Shown one piece after another: positions 1 through 8,465 of a stretch of 45,959 nt of DNA (within the stretch, counting starts at the first letter, position 1; each line of letters opens with the position of its first letter). Position numbers and translations under genes: made by a program. Source of the DNA: Methanocorpusculum sp. (lineage in GTDB: Archaea; Halobacteriota; Methanomicrobia; Methanomicrobiales; Methanocorpusculaceae); contig JAFQBW010000001.1 in assembly GCA_017399555.1 (NCBI GenBank), positions 1 through 45,959 of the forward strand. The letters run 5' to 3'. The notes under the pieces were generated by a model, which was given only the letters and a program-made list of their open reading frames with translations, was not told the DNA's origin and searched no databases.

Positions 1-1995
1 CCGCGTATTGGTGTCTTCATCTGCCACTGCGGTACCAACATCGCAGGTTCTGTCGATGTTAAGGCTGTTGCTGAATACGCAGCAGGACTTCCAAACGTCG
101 TCATCGCAGAACACTACGCATACATGTGTTCCACTCCTGGTCAGAACATGATCAAGGAAGCCGCCGAGAAGTACAACTTAACCGGCGTCGTTGTCGCAGC
201 ATGTACCCCGCGTCTCCACGAGCCGACCTTCAGAACCGCAACTCAGAACGCAGGATTAAACCAGTTCAGATTTGAAATGGCAAACATCCGTGACCAGGGC
301 TCCTGGGTTCACATGCACGACTGGGAAGGCGGAACTGCAAAGGCAAAGGACGCAGTCCGTATCGCTGTTGCAAAAGCAACCAAACTCGAAGACCTCTACC
401 CGATGGCTGTTCCGGTCGAGCACCGTGCAATGGTCGTTGGAGCAGGTGTCGCAGGTATCCAGACTGCAATGGACTTAGCCAAAGCAGGAATTGAGACCTA
501 CCTCATCGAGAAAGAGCCGACAATCGGCGGTCGCATGTCCCAGCTCGACAAGACCTTCCCGACCCTCGACTGTTCCCAGTGTATCTTATCCCCGAAGATG
601 GCAGAAGCTGGCAGAATGCCGGGCATCAACCTCTACACCCTCGCTGAAGTCGAGCACGTAGAAGGATACATCGGCAACTTCGACGTCACCATCCGCCGCC
701 ACGCACGCGGTGTCTTAACTCCGGCAGAAGCCGCAGCAAAGGGCATTGTCGGTGGAGGATGTACCGGATGCGGTGACTGTAAAGAAGTCTGTCCGGTCGT
801 CAAGCCAAACACCTGGGAATTCGGAATGGCACCACGCAAGGCAATCTACATCCAGCACGCACAGGTTGTCCCGCTTATCTACACCATCGACTTCGATGCA
901 TGTGTCAAGTGCGGCCTCTGTATCACTGCATGTGGAACCAAGCAGGCAATCGACCTTGAAATGGAAGACGAACTCTTCACCGTCAAAGTCGGAACTGTCG
1001 TCCTTGCAACCGGTTACGAAACCTTCCCAATCGAGCAGAAGAAAGAGTGGGGTTACAAACTCTACGACAACGTCATCACTTCCCTCGAGTTCGAGCGTTT
1101 AATCTGTGCATCCGGTCCGACCATTGGTCACCTCGTCCGTCCGTCCGACGGTGAGACCCCGATGTCTGTCGGTTTCGTCCTTTGTGCAGGTTCCCGAGAC
1201 AACACCGGAATCGGAAAACCATACTGTTCCAGATTCTGCTGTATGTACTCCTTAAAGCACGCTCACCAGGTCATCGAAAAGATTCCAGGCTGCCGTGCCT
1301 ACATCTTCTACATGGACATCAGATCCTTCGGTAAGGCATACGAAGAATTCTACTACCGTATCCAGCACGAAGGCGCAAAGTTCATCCGTGGACGTGTCGC
1401 ACAGGTTCAGGAACTCCCGAACAAGAACTTAATCGTCGTTGCCGAAGACACTCTCCTTGGCATGCCGGTTGAAATCGAAGTCGAACTCGTTGTCTTAGCC
1501 GCTGCAATCCAGCCGACTGCAGAAACTGAAGCAGTCCGCAGACACTTCGGTGTTTCCTGCTCTGCTGACAAGTGGCTCCTTGAAGCACACCCGAAGCTTG
1601 ACCCATGTGGAACCACCACTGCCGGTGTCTACCTCGCTGGTGTCTGTCAGGGTCCAAAAGACATTCCGGACACTGTCGCACAGGCAGAAGGTGCAGCATC
1701 TGCAGCATCCATCCCAATCCACGCAGGACAGGTCGAACTTGAGCCGTACTACGCTCAGTGCGTCCCAGAACTCTGTGCCGGCTGTGGCATGTGTGTCGGT
1801 CAGTGCCCGTACTCCGCACTCTCCATGGTTGTCGGAGAAGACGGCAGAACTGTCATGCAGGTAACTGCTGCAAAGTGTAAAGGCTGTGGAACCTGCGGTG
1901 GATTCTGTCCAGGAGGCGCAATCCGTATGCAGCACTTCACTTCCCCGCAGATCTTAGCTCAGATTGATGCATTCTTCCTTGGAGGCGAACAGTAA
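1..1995 (+). CDS. hdrA: Heterodisulfide reductase subunit A (5' end cut off)
   Basis: Reads open from base 1 and lacks only a few N-terminal residues (664 visible; the family is about 655-670). HdrA is the FAD flavoprotein that bifurcates electrons to CoM-S-S-CoB and ferredoxin in the cytoplasm. Visible signs: the N-terminal CHCGTNIAG motif, a Rossmann FAD motif VVGAGVAGIQ near residue 145, ferredoxin-type clusters CTGCGDCKEVCP (about 253) and CVKCGLCITAC (about 300), and a C-terminal 2x[4Fe-4S] domain CAGCGMCVGQCP (about 593) and CKGCGTCGGFCP (about 626). It heads an operon with mvhD and fwdDBAC, which implies physical coupling of Hdr with formylmethanofuran dehydrogenase. hdrBC are not in the window. 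Confidence 0.97.
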   Translation, partial: PRIGVFICHCGTNIAGSVDVKAVAEYAAGLPNVVIAEHYAYMCSTPGQNMIKEAAEKYNLTGVVVAACTPRLHEPTFRTATQNAGLNQFRFEMANIRDQGSWVHMHDWEGGTAKAKDAVRIAVAKATKLEDLYPMAVPVEHRAMVVGAGVAGIQTAMDLAKAGIETYLIEKEPTIGGRMSQLDKTFPTLDCSQCILSPKMAEAGRMPGINLYTLAEVEHVEGYIGNFDVTIRRHARGVLTPAEAAAKGIVGGGCTGCGDCKEVCPVVKPNTWEFGMAPRKAIYIQHAQVVPLIYTIDFDACVKCGLCITACGTKQAIDLEMEDELFTVKVGTVVLATGYETFPIEQKKEWGYKLYDNVITSLEFERLICASGPTIGHLVRPSDGETPMSVGFVLCAGSRDNTGIGKPYCSRFCCMYSLKHAHQVIEKIPGCRAYIFYMDIRSFGKAYEEFYYRIQHEGAKFIRGRVAQVQELPNKNLIVVAEDTLLGMPVEIEVELVVLAAAIQPTAETEAVRRHFGVSCSADKWLLEAHPKLDPCGTTTAGVYLAGVCQGPKDIPDTVAQAEGAASAASIPIHAGQVELEPYYAQCVPELCAGCGMCVGQCPYSALSMVVGEDGRTVMQVTAAKCKGCGTCGGFCPGGAIRMQHFTSPQILAQIDAFFLGGEQ

Positions 1996-2429
1996 TGTCT
2001 GACGAATGGAAACCCAAGATTATCGGTATCATCTGCAACTGGTGTTCCTACGCAGGAGCAGACGGTGCAGGATCCGCAAGAACCCAGTACCCGCCGGACA
2101 TCAGAATCGTCCGTGTCATGTGTACCGGCCGTATCGACACCCTCTTCGTCCTGAAAGCATTCGCTGACGGCGCAGACGGCGTTCTCGTCTCCGGATGTCA
2201 CTTCGGTGACTGCCACTACCTTGCAGGCAACTTCAAGGCAGCAAAGAGAATGTTCTTAGTCAAGTCCATTCTCCACAACATGGGTATCGAACACCGCAGA
2301 TTCAGAATGACTTTCGTCTCTGCATCTGAAGGAGCAAAATGGGCAGTTGTCGTCAACGATGTTATCGACACTGTCAAGGCAATTGGTCCGTCCCCGATTG
2401 CAGCAGAAAGAAAGAGAAGAGGTTTATAA
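1995..2429 (+). CDS. mvhD: MvhD-type [2Fe-2S] electron-transfer subunit
   Basis: 144 aa, the usual length for MvhD, the small iron-sulfur protein that passes electrons from hydrogenase or formate dehydrogenase to the flavin of HdrA. Conserved cysteines are seen in CNWCSYAGADGAG near residue 14, in VMCTGRID near 39 and in GCHFGDCHY near 70. The start codon overlaps the hdrA stop (TAATG), indicating translational coupling. No hydrogenase large or small subunit (mvhGA) is nearby, while fdhAB are, so in this organism MvhD probably serves a formate dehydrogenase-Hdr complex. That partner choice is inference from context and from the Methanospirillum Fdh-Hdr-Fmd assembly. Confidence 0.93.
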   Translation: MSDEWKPKIIGIICNWCSYAGADGAGSARTQYPPDIRIVRVMCTGRIDTLFVLKAFADGADGVLVSGCHFGDCHYLAGNFKAAKRMFLVKSILHNMGIEHRRFRMTFVSASEGAKWAVVVNDVIDTVKAIGPSPIAAERKRRGL

Positions 2430-2430
2430 T

Positions 2431-3003
2431 ATGACAGCGGGCACTCCCTCCCCACTGGTCAACCTTTTTGAGAAGGAAGACTTCGAAGACTGGTCCAAGC
2501 CGCACCTTGTCGGCGCAACCACTGAGTACTCCTCTCTCCTCGCCCTTCAGGCAAAGAAGGAAGGCGGAGAGAGAAAGTACGGCAACGGAATCATTGTAAG
2601 CGTTGTCACCTGTACCGAAATCAAGCAGGGTGTCGCAATCGAAACCGGAAAGACCTCCCAGGCATACTTTGATGCATGCAGTGTCATCGAACTTGACGAT
2701 GAGGACTTCAAGACCCTCGGAATCAACAAGAACACCAACGTCAGAGTAACCAGCGCAGCAGGAACTGTTGTCTTAAAGGCAATCGGCGCACGCCAGGGCT
2801 TATACCCGGGACTTGCACACATCCCGATGGGACCGTGGGCAAACATCGTTGTTCCATCCTACACCTACTCTACCGGTGAACCATGCTTCTGCGGATTCGA
2901 CTGTCTCATTGAGCCGGCTCCGGAAGCAAAGATTGAAAGCGCAGTTAAACTCATGCACGAAAAGTGCGGTCTGGAATACGTAGGAGACCCACACTATGAC
3001 TAA
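2431..3003 (+). CDS. fwdD: Formylmethanofuran dehydrogenase subunit D, long form
   Basis: 190 aa from the ATG one base after the mvhD stop; an upstream in-frame ATG at 2347 lies inside mvhD and is rejected. FwdD is the molybdopterin-dinucleotide-binding beta-barrel subunit that complements FwdB. The region from about residue 55 on matches the second copy at 17363 (KQGVAIETGK, then VVLKAI, then HIPMGPWANIVVPSYTYSTGEP). The first roughly 50 residues (starting MTAGTPSPLV) have no counterpart in copy 2 and are beyond the usual length of about 130 aa. The extension might dock this enzyme on the Hdr module encoded upstream (inference). It overlaps fwdB by 8 bases. Confidence 0.93.
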   Translation: MTAGTPSPLVNLFEKEDFEDWSKPHLVGATTEYSSLLALQAKKEGGERKYGNGIIVSVVTCTEIKQGVAIETGKTSQAYFDACSVIELDDEDFKTLGINKNTNVRVTSAAGTVVLKAIGARQGLYPGLAHIPMGPWANIVVPSYTYSTGEPCFCGFDCLIEPAPEAKIESAVKLMHEKCGLEYVGDPHYD

Positions 3004-4366
3004 ATGTATCAAAAACGTAATCTGTACCTTCTGCGGTACCCTTTGCGATGACCTTGAAGTCGACGTCAGCGACGACGGAAAGAGAATCGAACAGGTTAGA
3101 AACGCCTGTGCAATCGGTGCAGAAAAGTACCTTCACGTCGGAAACCCGGGCCGTGTTGTCGTACCGCGTATGCGCCAGGCAGACGGAACCTACAAAGACG
3201 TCTCCTACGACGAGGCAATCGACTTTACCGCAAAGACCCTTCTGAAAGCAAAGAAGCCATTAATGTACGGCTGGTCCTCCACCAACTGTGAGGCAATCGC
3301 AGAAGGAAACGTCCTCGCCGAGAAGATCGGTGGTGTCGTCGACAACTGTGCAACCGTTTGTCACGGTTCCTCCCTCCTTGCAATCCAGGATACTGGTGTT
3401 CCATCCTGTACCTTAGGAGAAGTCAAGAACCGTGCAGACCGCATCATCTTCTGGGGATGCAACCCGGCACACGCACACCCGAGACACATGTCCAGATACT
3501 CTATCTTCCCACGCGGATTCTTCTCCGCAAAGGGTCAGAAGGGTAGAAAGATCATCTGTGTCGACTGCCGTGAGACTGACACTGCAAAAGTTGCAGACCA
3601 CTTCGTCCGCATCAAGCAGAGTTACGACTACGAAGTCTTCGACGCACTCAGAACTCTCCTCCGTGGAGAAGAAATCCCGGACGAAGTCGGCGGTGTTCCA
3701 AGAGAGAAACTCCAGGAGCTCATCGACATCTGTAAGGGCGGCCGTTTCGTCACTCTCTTCTTCGGTATGGGACTTACCCACACTCTTGGAAGAAACCACA
3801 ACATCGATGCAGGTATTAACTTCATCCGTGACTTAAACGACTACACCAAGGCAACTCTGATTGCAATGCGCGGTCACTACAACGTTACCGGTGCAGGTCA
3901 GGTTCTTGGATGGCAGTACGGATACCCATTCGCATGTGACTTATCCAGACTCACCACTGCACGCCACAACCCGGGAGAGACAACCTCTGTCGACTTACTG
4001 GTCCGCCACGAAGTCGATGCATGTATGGTTATTGCAAGTGACCTTGCAGCACACTTCCCGTTCGAGGCAACCCGCAGAATGGCACACATTCCGACAATTA
4101 CCCTCGACCCGCACATCTGTATGTCGACCGAACTGTCTGACCTGCACATCCCTGTTGCAATCGTCGGTGTTGAAGTCGGCGGATGCTGCTACCGTATGGA
4201 CAACGTCCCAATCGACACCAGAAAGGTCATTGACGCACCGGAAGGTGTCTTAACTGATGAGGAAGTCTTCCAGCGCATCAACAAGCGTGTCGATGAACTC
4301 CTCGCAGAAGCAGGATGCAAGGACGCAGCAGAGTACCTTGAATACCTCGAGAAACAGGAGGCCTAA
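2996..4366 (+). CDS. fwdB: Formylmethanofuran dehydrogenase subunit B (catalytic, W/Mo)
   Basis: 456 aa. FwdB is the formate-dehydrogenase-like subunit that reduces CO2 to formate at a W- or Mo-bis-pterin site. The N-terminal cysteines Cys10, Cys13, Cys17 and Cys38 (VICTFCGTLCDD, then NACAIG) fit the [4Fe-4S] cluster. The metal ligand is Cys122 in TVCHGSS, so this is the cysteine and not the selenocysteine form. Most relatives, including the second copy here, read CHGP at this place; this copy reads CHGS. Further conserved blocks are WGCNPAHAHPRHMSRYS and MRGHYNVTGAG. Overlaps fwdD by 8 bases and is followed by fwdA after 2 bases. Confidence 0.96.
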   Translation: MTKCIKNVICTFCGTLCDDLEVDVSDDGKRIEQVRNACAIGAEKYLHVGNPGRVVVPRMRQADGTYKDVSYDEAIDFTAKTLLKAKKPLMYGWSSTNCEAIAEGNVLAEKIGGVVDNCATVCHGSSLLAIQDTGVPSCTLGEVKNRADRIIFWGCNPAHAHPRHMSRYSIFPRGFFSAKGQKGRKIICVDCRETDTAKVADHFVRIKQSYDYEVFDALRTLLRGEEIPDEVGGVPREKLQELIDICKGGRFVTLFFGMGLTHTLGRNHNIDAGINFIRDLNDYTKATLIAMRGHYNVTGAGQVLGWQYGYPFACDLSRLTTARHNPGETTSVDLLVRHEVDACMVIASDLAAHFPFEATRRMAHIPTITLDPHICMSTELSDLHIPVAIVGVEVGGCCYRMDNVPIDTRKVIDAPEGVLTDEEVFQRINKRVDELLAEAGCKDAAEYLEYLEKQEA

Positions 4367-4368
4367 AC

Positions 4369-6087
4369 ATGACTGAAATTATCATCAAGAACGGTCACGT
4401 CTTCGACTCTGTCTCCGGACTCAAGGGCGAAGTTGCAGATGTCTGCATTAAAGACGGCAAGATTGTCGAGTCTGTCGGAAACGGCGCAACCGTTATCGAC
4501 GCAGCCGGCAAGACCGTCATGGCAGGCGCAGTTGATGTCCACACCCACGTTGCAGGACCGAAGGTCAACCTCGGCCGCTGGTACCGTCCGGAAGACAAGT
4601 TCCGCCTTGGAGAGCGCTGCTCTGCAAAGATGGGACCAAACACCCACATTGAGGGTGGTTTCTCCATTCCGACCGTCTTCAAGACCGGATACGAGTACGC
4701 CCGTATGGGATTCGCCTTCCTCATGGAAGCAGCAATGCCGCCACTCTACGCACGCCACGTGCACGAGGAAATCCGTGACACTCCGATCCAGGACGAAGCA
4801 GCACTTCCGGTTTTCGGAAACAACTGGTTCATGTTCGAGTACCTGAAGAACGGCGAACTTGACAATGCAGCAGCATACGTTGCATGGGTCCTCCGCCAGA
4901 CTAAGGGATACGGTATCAAGTGTGTCAACCCGGGAGGATCCGAAGCATGGGGATGGGGTCTTAACTGTATGACCGTCAACGACCCGGTTCCGTACTTCGA
5001 AATCACCCCGAAGGAGATTATCGACGGACTTATCGCAACCAACGAGCACTTAAAGCTCCCGCACTCCGTCCACCTCCACTCTAACAACCTTGGAAACCCG
5101 GGCAACTACACCACCACTCTCGACTCCTTAAAGATCGCAGAGGGTCACAAGGCAAACAACGCATTCGGCCGTGACACCGTCCTTCACCACACCCACTTAC
5201 AGTTCCACTCCTACGGAGGAACTACCTGGGCAGACTTCGAGTCTAAGGCAAAGGAAGTCATGGACTACGTCAACAAGCAGGAGAACATCACCATCGATAC
5301 CGGTAACGTCACCCTTGACGAGACCACTACCATGACCGCAGACGGTCCGTTCGAGTACCACCTCAGTGCACTCAACCACCTCAAGTGGGCAAACGTCGAT
5401 GTTGAACTCGAGACTGCAGCTGGTGTTGTCCCGTACATCTACGGCAAGAACGTTAAGGTCTGTGAGATGCAGTGGGCAATCGGTCTTGAAATTGCACTCT
5501 ACGCAAAGGACATGATGCGCACTATGATCACCACTGACCACCCGAACGCAGGTCCGTTCACCCGCTACCCGCGTGTATACGCATGGCTCATGGACAAAGA
5601 GTACCGTGACGCAGAACTGAACGGATTCAAGTGGTCCAGCAAGGTTATCGATGCAACCACCCTCGCAGAGATTGACCGCGAGATTTCTCTCTACGAGCTC
5701 TCCCAGATGACCCGTGCCGCACCGGCAAAGGTCCTTGGTCTCGGAAGCACCTTCGGAGGTCTTGCACCAGGCATGAACGCAAACGTTGCTGTCTACGACA
5801 TCAACCCGGACAACATGCCGAAGGGAATCGAGCTCGAGAACGCACTTGCAAAGGCTGCATACTTCTTCAAGGATGGAGTCAAGTGTGTCGAGAACGGTGT
5901 TGTTCTTGAAGCAAACCCGGTCGTTAAGGAGACCTACTGGGTCGACGCAAAGGTTCCGGAGAACAAGCAGGTTCTCCACGATGTCAGCGAGAAGTTCTTA
6001 AAGTACTACTCCATCAACCTCGAGAACTACGATGTCGCACACCACTACGTCCCGCACCCGCACGTCATTGAGATTGAGGAGGCTTAA
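4369..6087 (+). CDS. fwdA: Formylmethanofuran dehydrogenase subunit A (amidohydrolase)
   Basis: 572 aa, full length. FwdA is the binuclear zinc amidohydrolase that condenses formate, delivered through an internal tunnel from FwdB, with methanofuran to give formylmethanofuran. The dihydroorotase-like HxH motif is VDVHTHVAG (His58, His60). Later histidine-rich blocks are HLHSNNLGNPGNY and VLHHTHLQFHSYGG, and the aspartate block is TTDHPNAGPFTRYPR. The order D-B-A-C with 2-base gaps shows one translationally coupled transcript. A GGAG-type ribosome binding site lies at the end of fwdB. Nothing unusual was seen in the active-site blocks compared with the second copy at 19086. Confidence 0.96.
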   Translation: MTEIIIKNGHVFDSVSGLKGEVADVCIKDGKIVESVGNGATVIDAAGKTVMAGAVDVHTHVAGPKVNLGRWYRPEDKFRLGERCSAKMGPNTHIEGGFSIPTVFKTGYEYARMGFAFLMEAAMPPLYARHVHEEIRDTPIQDEAALPVFGNNWFMFEYLKNGELDNAAAYVAWVLRQTKGYGIKCVNPGGSEAWGWGLNCMTVNDPVPYFEITPKEIIDGLIATNEHLKLPHSVHLHSNNLGNPGNYTTTLDSLKIAEGHKANNAFGRDTVLHHTHLQFHSYGGTTWADFESKAKEVMDYVNKQENITIDTGNVTLDETTTMTADGPFEYHLSALNHLKWANVDVELETAAGVVPYIYGKNVKVCEMQWAIGLEIALYAKDMMRTMITTDHPNAGPFTRYPRVYAWLMDKEYRDAELNGFKWSSKVIDATTLAEIDREISLYELSQMTRAAPAKVLGLGSTFGGLAPGMNANVAVYDINPDNMPKGIELENALAKAAYFFKDGVKCVENGVVLEANPVVKETYWVDAKVPENKQVLHDVSEKFLKYYSINLENYDVAHHYVPHPHVIEIEEA

Positions 6088-6089
6088 AC

Positions 6090-6896
6090 ATGGATACTGT
6101 TACCATTACTTTAAAGAAAGTCCCGGGCCTCTACCTTGAGTGTGAGAGCGTTACCCCGGACAAGTTCGCAGGAAAGAACGCAGAAGAGATTGCAGCACTC
6201 CCGTGTGCTGAGGGTAAGCGCAACTATGTCCTCGGCGACTGGTTCGAGATTGCAGGCGCAGCAGGTGCAACCGCAGCAGACACTAAGATTGTCGTAAACG
6301 GTGCAGGTACTGACAAATGCAAGTACATCGGTGCATGGATGACCGCAGGCGAAGTTGTCGTCAACGGTACCGCAGACATGTTCACCGGAGCATGGATGGA
6401 AGGCGGAAAGCTCACCGTTAAGGGAGATGTCCGCTCCTTCTCTGCACTTCAGATGAAGGGCGGAGAATTCATCATCGAAGGCCGTGCATGGAACTACCTT
6501 GCAGCCGCATACCGCGGTGACTGGAGAGGTATGCAGGGCGGAACTATCCGCGTCAAGGGCGACGTCGGATCCGACCTTGGTACCTTCATGAACGGCGGAA
6601 CCATCATCGTTGAGGGTAACGCAGATATCCACGTCGGTACCCACGCAGAAGGCGGAACCATCATCATCAAGGGCAAGGCACACCGCCGTGTCGGTGGACA
6701 GATGGTCAAAGGAGAAATCTACGTCTTTGGCGGATGCGATGTCATGATGCCAGGCTTCAAGAAGATCGAAGAGAGAGAAATCGAAGTTGACGGCGAGAAG
6801 CACGTCTTCAACGTCTTCATCGGTGACCTCGGCGAGCGTCACCCGAAGAGCAAGGGCGAGGTCGTTTACGGCCACCTCTACACTCTGAAAGAGTAA
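6090..6896 (+). CDS. fwdC: Formylmethanofuran dehydrogenase subunit C
   Basis: 268 aa. FwdC is a right-handed beta-helix related to the C-terminal domain of glutamate synthase, and is structural in the FwdABC core. The sequence shows the expected repeated glycine pattern, with rungs such as MTAGEVVVNG, MKGGEFIIEG, MQGGTIRVKG, MNGGTIIVEG and AEGGTIIIKG spaced about 19 residues apart, plus the conserved YRGDWRGM. It starts 2 bases after fwdA and ends the operon; a T-rich stretch follows. The subunits FwdE, F and G are not in the window and may lie upstream of hdrA. Confidence 0.95.
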   Translation: MDTVTITLKKVPGLYLECESVTPDKFAGKNAEEIAALPCAEGKRNYVLGDWFEIAGAAGATAADTKIVVNGAGTDKCKYIGAWMTAGEVVVNGTADMFTGAWMEGGKLTVKGDVRSFSALQMKGGEFIIEGRAWNYLAAAYRGDWRGMQGGTIRVKGDVGSDLGTFMNGGTIIVEGNADIHVGTHAEGGTIIIKGKAHRRVGGQMVKGEIYVFGGCDVMMPGFKKIEEREIEVDGEKHVFNVFIGDLGERHPKSKGEVVYGHLYTLKE

Positions 6897-6904
6897 CATA
6901 ACTT

Positions 6905-6927
6905 ACTCTCTCTTTTATCTTTTTTTC
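6905..6927 (+). terminator. Oligo-T terminator of the hdrA-mvhD-fwdDBAC operon
   Basis: Just after the fwdC stop come TTTT and then seven T in a row (6920-6926), without a strong hairpin. Oligo-T tracts are the usual archaeal termination signal. The rest of the gap to fdhB (about 6930-7220) holds short inverted repeats (for example around 7111-7128) and no convincing gene. Confidence 0.6.
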
Positions 6928-7125
6928 CCGCAATTCTCTCAGTATTATTATCTATTCTGGATTGCTCTTTTCTGGAATATAATCAGGTATCTCTGCTCTT
7001 TTCTCTATCCCGCACAGAATACACACTGCTGTTTGTGCAATGTCTTCTCAGTAAATCCAGACCTGTCAATCGCATGCTGGAAATGGCCTATATAGTAATG
7101 TGCGAAAACATCTCTCTGCATAGAG

Positions 7126-7145
7126 AGAAAATACAAAAAAATAGC
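7126..7145 (-). terminator. Oligo-T terminator of fdhAB
   Basis: On the minus strand, downstream of the fdhB stop, a run of seven T (7135-7141) is followed by TTTT. A GGAGGAGGT / ACCACTCC inverted repeat lies just before it (about 7152-7172). It faces the terminator of the convergent fwd operon. Confidence 0.5.
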
Positions 7146-7221
7146 TGTTGGAAGGAGTGGTGTACCTCCTCCTCTATTGCCTATTGGGATGAGGTTTATC
7201 CCGTAGTTATACGCTGGTTAC

Positions 7222-8463
7222 TTACTGTTCGCCGAAGACATTCTCGAAGATCATGTCAGAGCCGGTTGCATTAAGTCTTGCACGCTCGTCTGCCTCTTCT
7301 GCGAATGCAAGGACTGGGAGTTCCATGTCCTGACCTGGGGTGTGGCCGAACATCTTCTCAAGCTCAACCTGCTGTGCGTGCATGAAGAGAGAGTTTTCGA
7401 TGTTCATTGGACAGACATCGGAACACTGACCGCAGTTGACACAGGAGTCTGCGATGTGTGCGAAGCGAATCATCTGGAACATGAAGTCCGGCGGGAGGAT
7501 TCCTGGTTTAACTAAGTGCGGCTTCTTGGTGGAACACTCGACACAGTAGCAGATCGGACATGCTTCGATACAGCCGTAGCACTTGATACAGCGGGAGGTC
7601 TCTGCCATGATGTACTGGAGACGCTCAGTTCCCTCTCCAAGAGCTCCGAACTGTTCTTCCTGTCCCTTCTTACCCATGTTAATCATGGTCTTCTCAATCT
7701 TTGCGCGGATTTCGAGTCCTTTTGCTTCCGGTGCGCAGGTCTCAATAACGCCTGCCTTTACTGCACCGTCAAAGACTGCTGCACCCTTCTCGGAGCAGAC
7801 TTCAACAAAGGTTGCCTTTCCTGCCTTGTCACCTATGACACCCCAGTTTCCGCAGACAATGTCACACTGTCTTGGAATCTTGGTCTCACAGCGCTGGCAG
7901 TTCTTTCTGCGTCCAAGGCCTTCTTCCTCAAGTTCATCAATCTTAATGCCCTTGTGTTCGCCGTCCTTGGTGATGACAATGAACTGTCCCTTGTCGATTT
8001 CTTCCTTTACTACATCGTTCGGGTTGATGCCGTACTTCTCGGCAATCATCTTGCGTGCAACGATCGGACTGACGGAACCTCCGCAGTTGAGACCAATCAT
8101 AACGATGTTGTCCATGTTGATCTGGTTGCGCTTTGCAAGTTCGTACATTGCCTTTGCATCGCATCCCTTGCAGGTGACTGCGATTTTCATGTCGCGTGCA
8201 CCGTCAAGGTACTTCTTGATGAGCTTTGGAAGAAGCAGGGTTCCGCAGTGGAGGGAACCTGCAGACTTTGCTAAGTCAGCAGAGTCAGTGATAACGACCG
8301 GGGTTGGGTCGTAGAGATCCTGTCCCTTCTGGACAGTTAATACTGCATCGACAACCTTCTCGTCAAGCAGGTACTTCAGGATAGAGGTAACAGCTCCTCC
8401 GCATTCTCCCTGAATTCCGTCGACTTTTGTCCATGCATAGAACATATCGCCTTTTGCAGACAT
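7222..8463 (-). CDS. fdhB: F420-dependent formate dehydrogenase subunit beta
   Basis: 413 aa, of the FrhB/FdhB family. It carries FAD and iron-sulfur clusters, takes electrons from FdhA and reduces F420 or hands them to HdrA through MvhD. Seen: the N-terminal QGECGGAVTSIL motif, the FrhB core CKGCDAKAMYEL and GLNCGGSVSP, NCQRCETKIPRQCDI, and a C-terminal two-cluster ferredoxin part CIKCYGCIEACPICYC and CVNCGQCSDVCPM. The start has a strong GGGAGG ribosome site that overlaps the end of fdhA, and the two genes are 2 bases apart. Its position facing the hdrA-fwd operon fits a formate-driven Hdr-Fwd supercomplex. Confidence 0.96.
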   Translation of the reverse strand: MSAKGDMFYAWTKVDGIQGECGGAVTSILKYLLDEKVVDAVLTVQKGQDLYDPTPVVITDSADLAKSAGSLHCGTLLLPKLIKKYLDGARDMKIAVTCKGCDAKAMYELAKRNQINMDNIVMIGLNCGGSVSPIVARKMIAEKYGINPNDVVKEEIDKGQFIVITKDGEHKGIKIDELEEEGLGRRKNCQRCETKIPRQCDIVCGNWGVIGDKAGKATFVEVCSEKGAAVFDGAVKAGVIETCAPEAKGLEIRAKIEKTMINMGKKGQEEQFGALGEGTERLQYIMAETSRCIKCYGCIEACPICYCVECSTKKPHLVKPGILPPDFMFQMIRFAHIADSCVNCGQCSDVCPMNIENSLFMHAQQVELEKMFGHTPGQDMELPVLAFAEEADERARLNATGSDMIFENVFGEQ

Positions 8464-8465
8464 TT

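Noticed and set aside
3359..3364. Possible selenocysteine (in-frame TGA) at the FwdB or FdhA metal site
   Set aside because: The codons read cysteine (Cys122 in both FwdB, Cys133 in FdhA); there is no in-frame TGA.
7035..7274. 79-aa ORF between fwdC and fdhB
   Set aside because: Overlaps the end of fdhB and the terminators; no SD or family resemblance.
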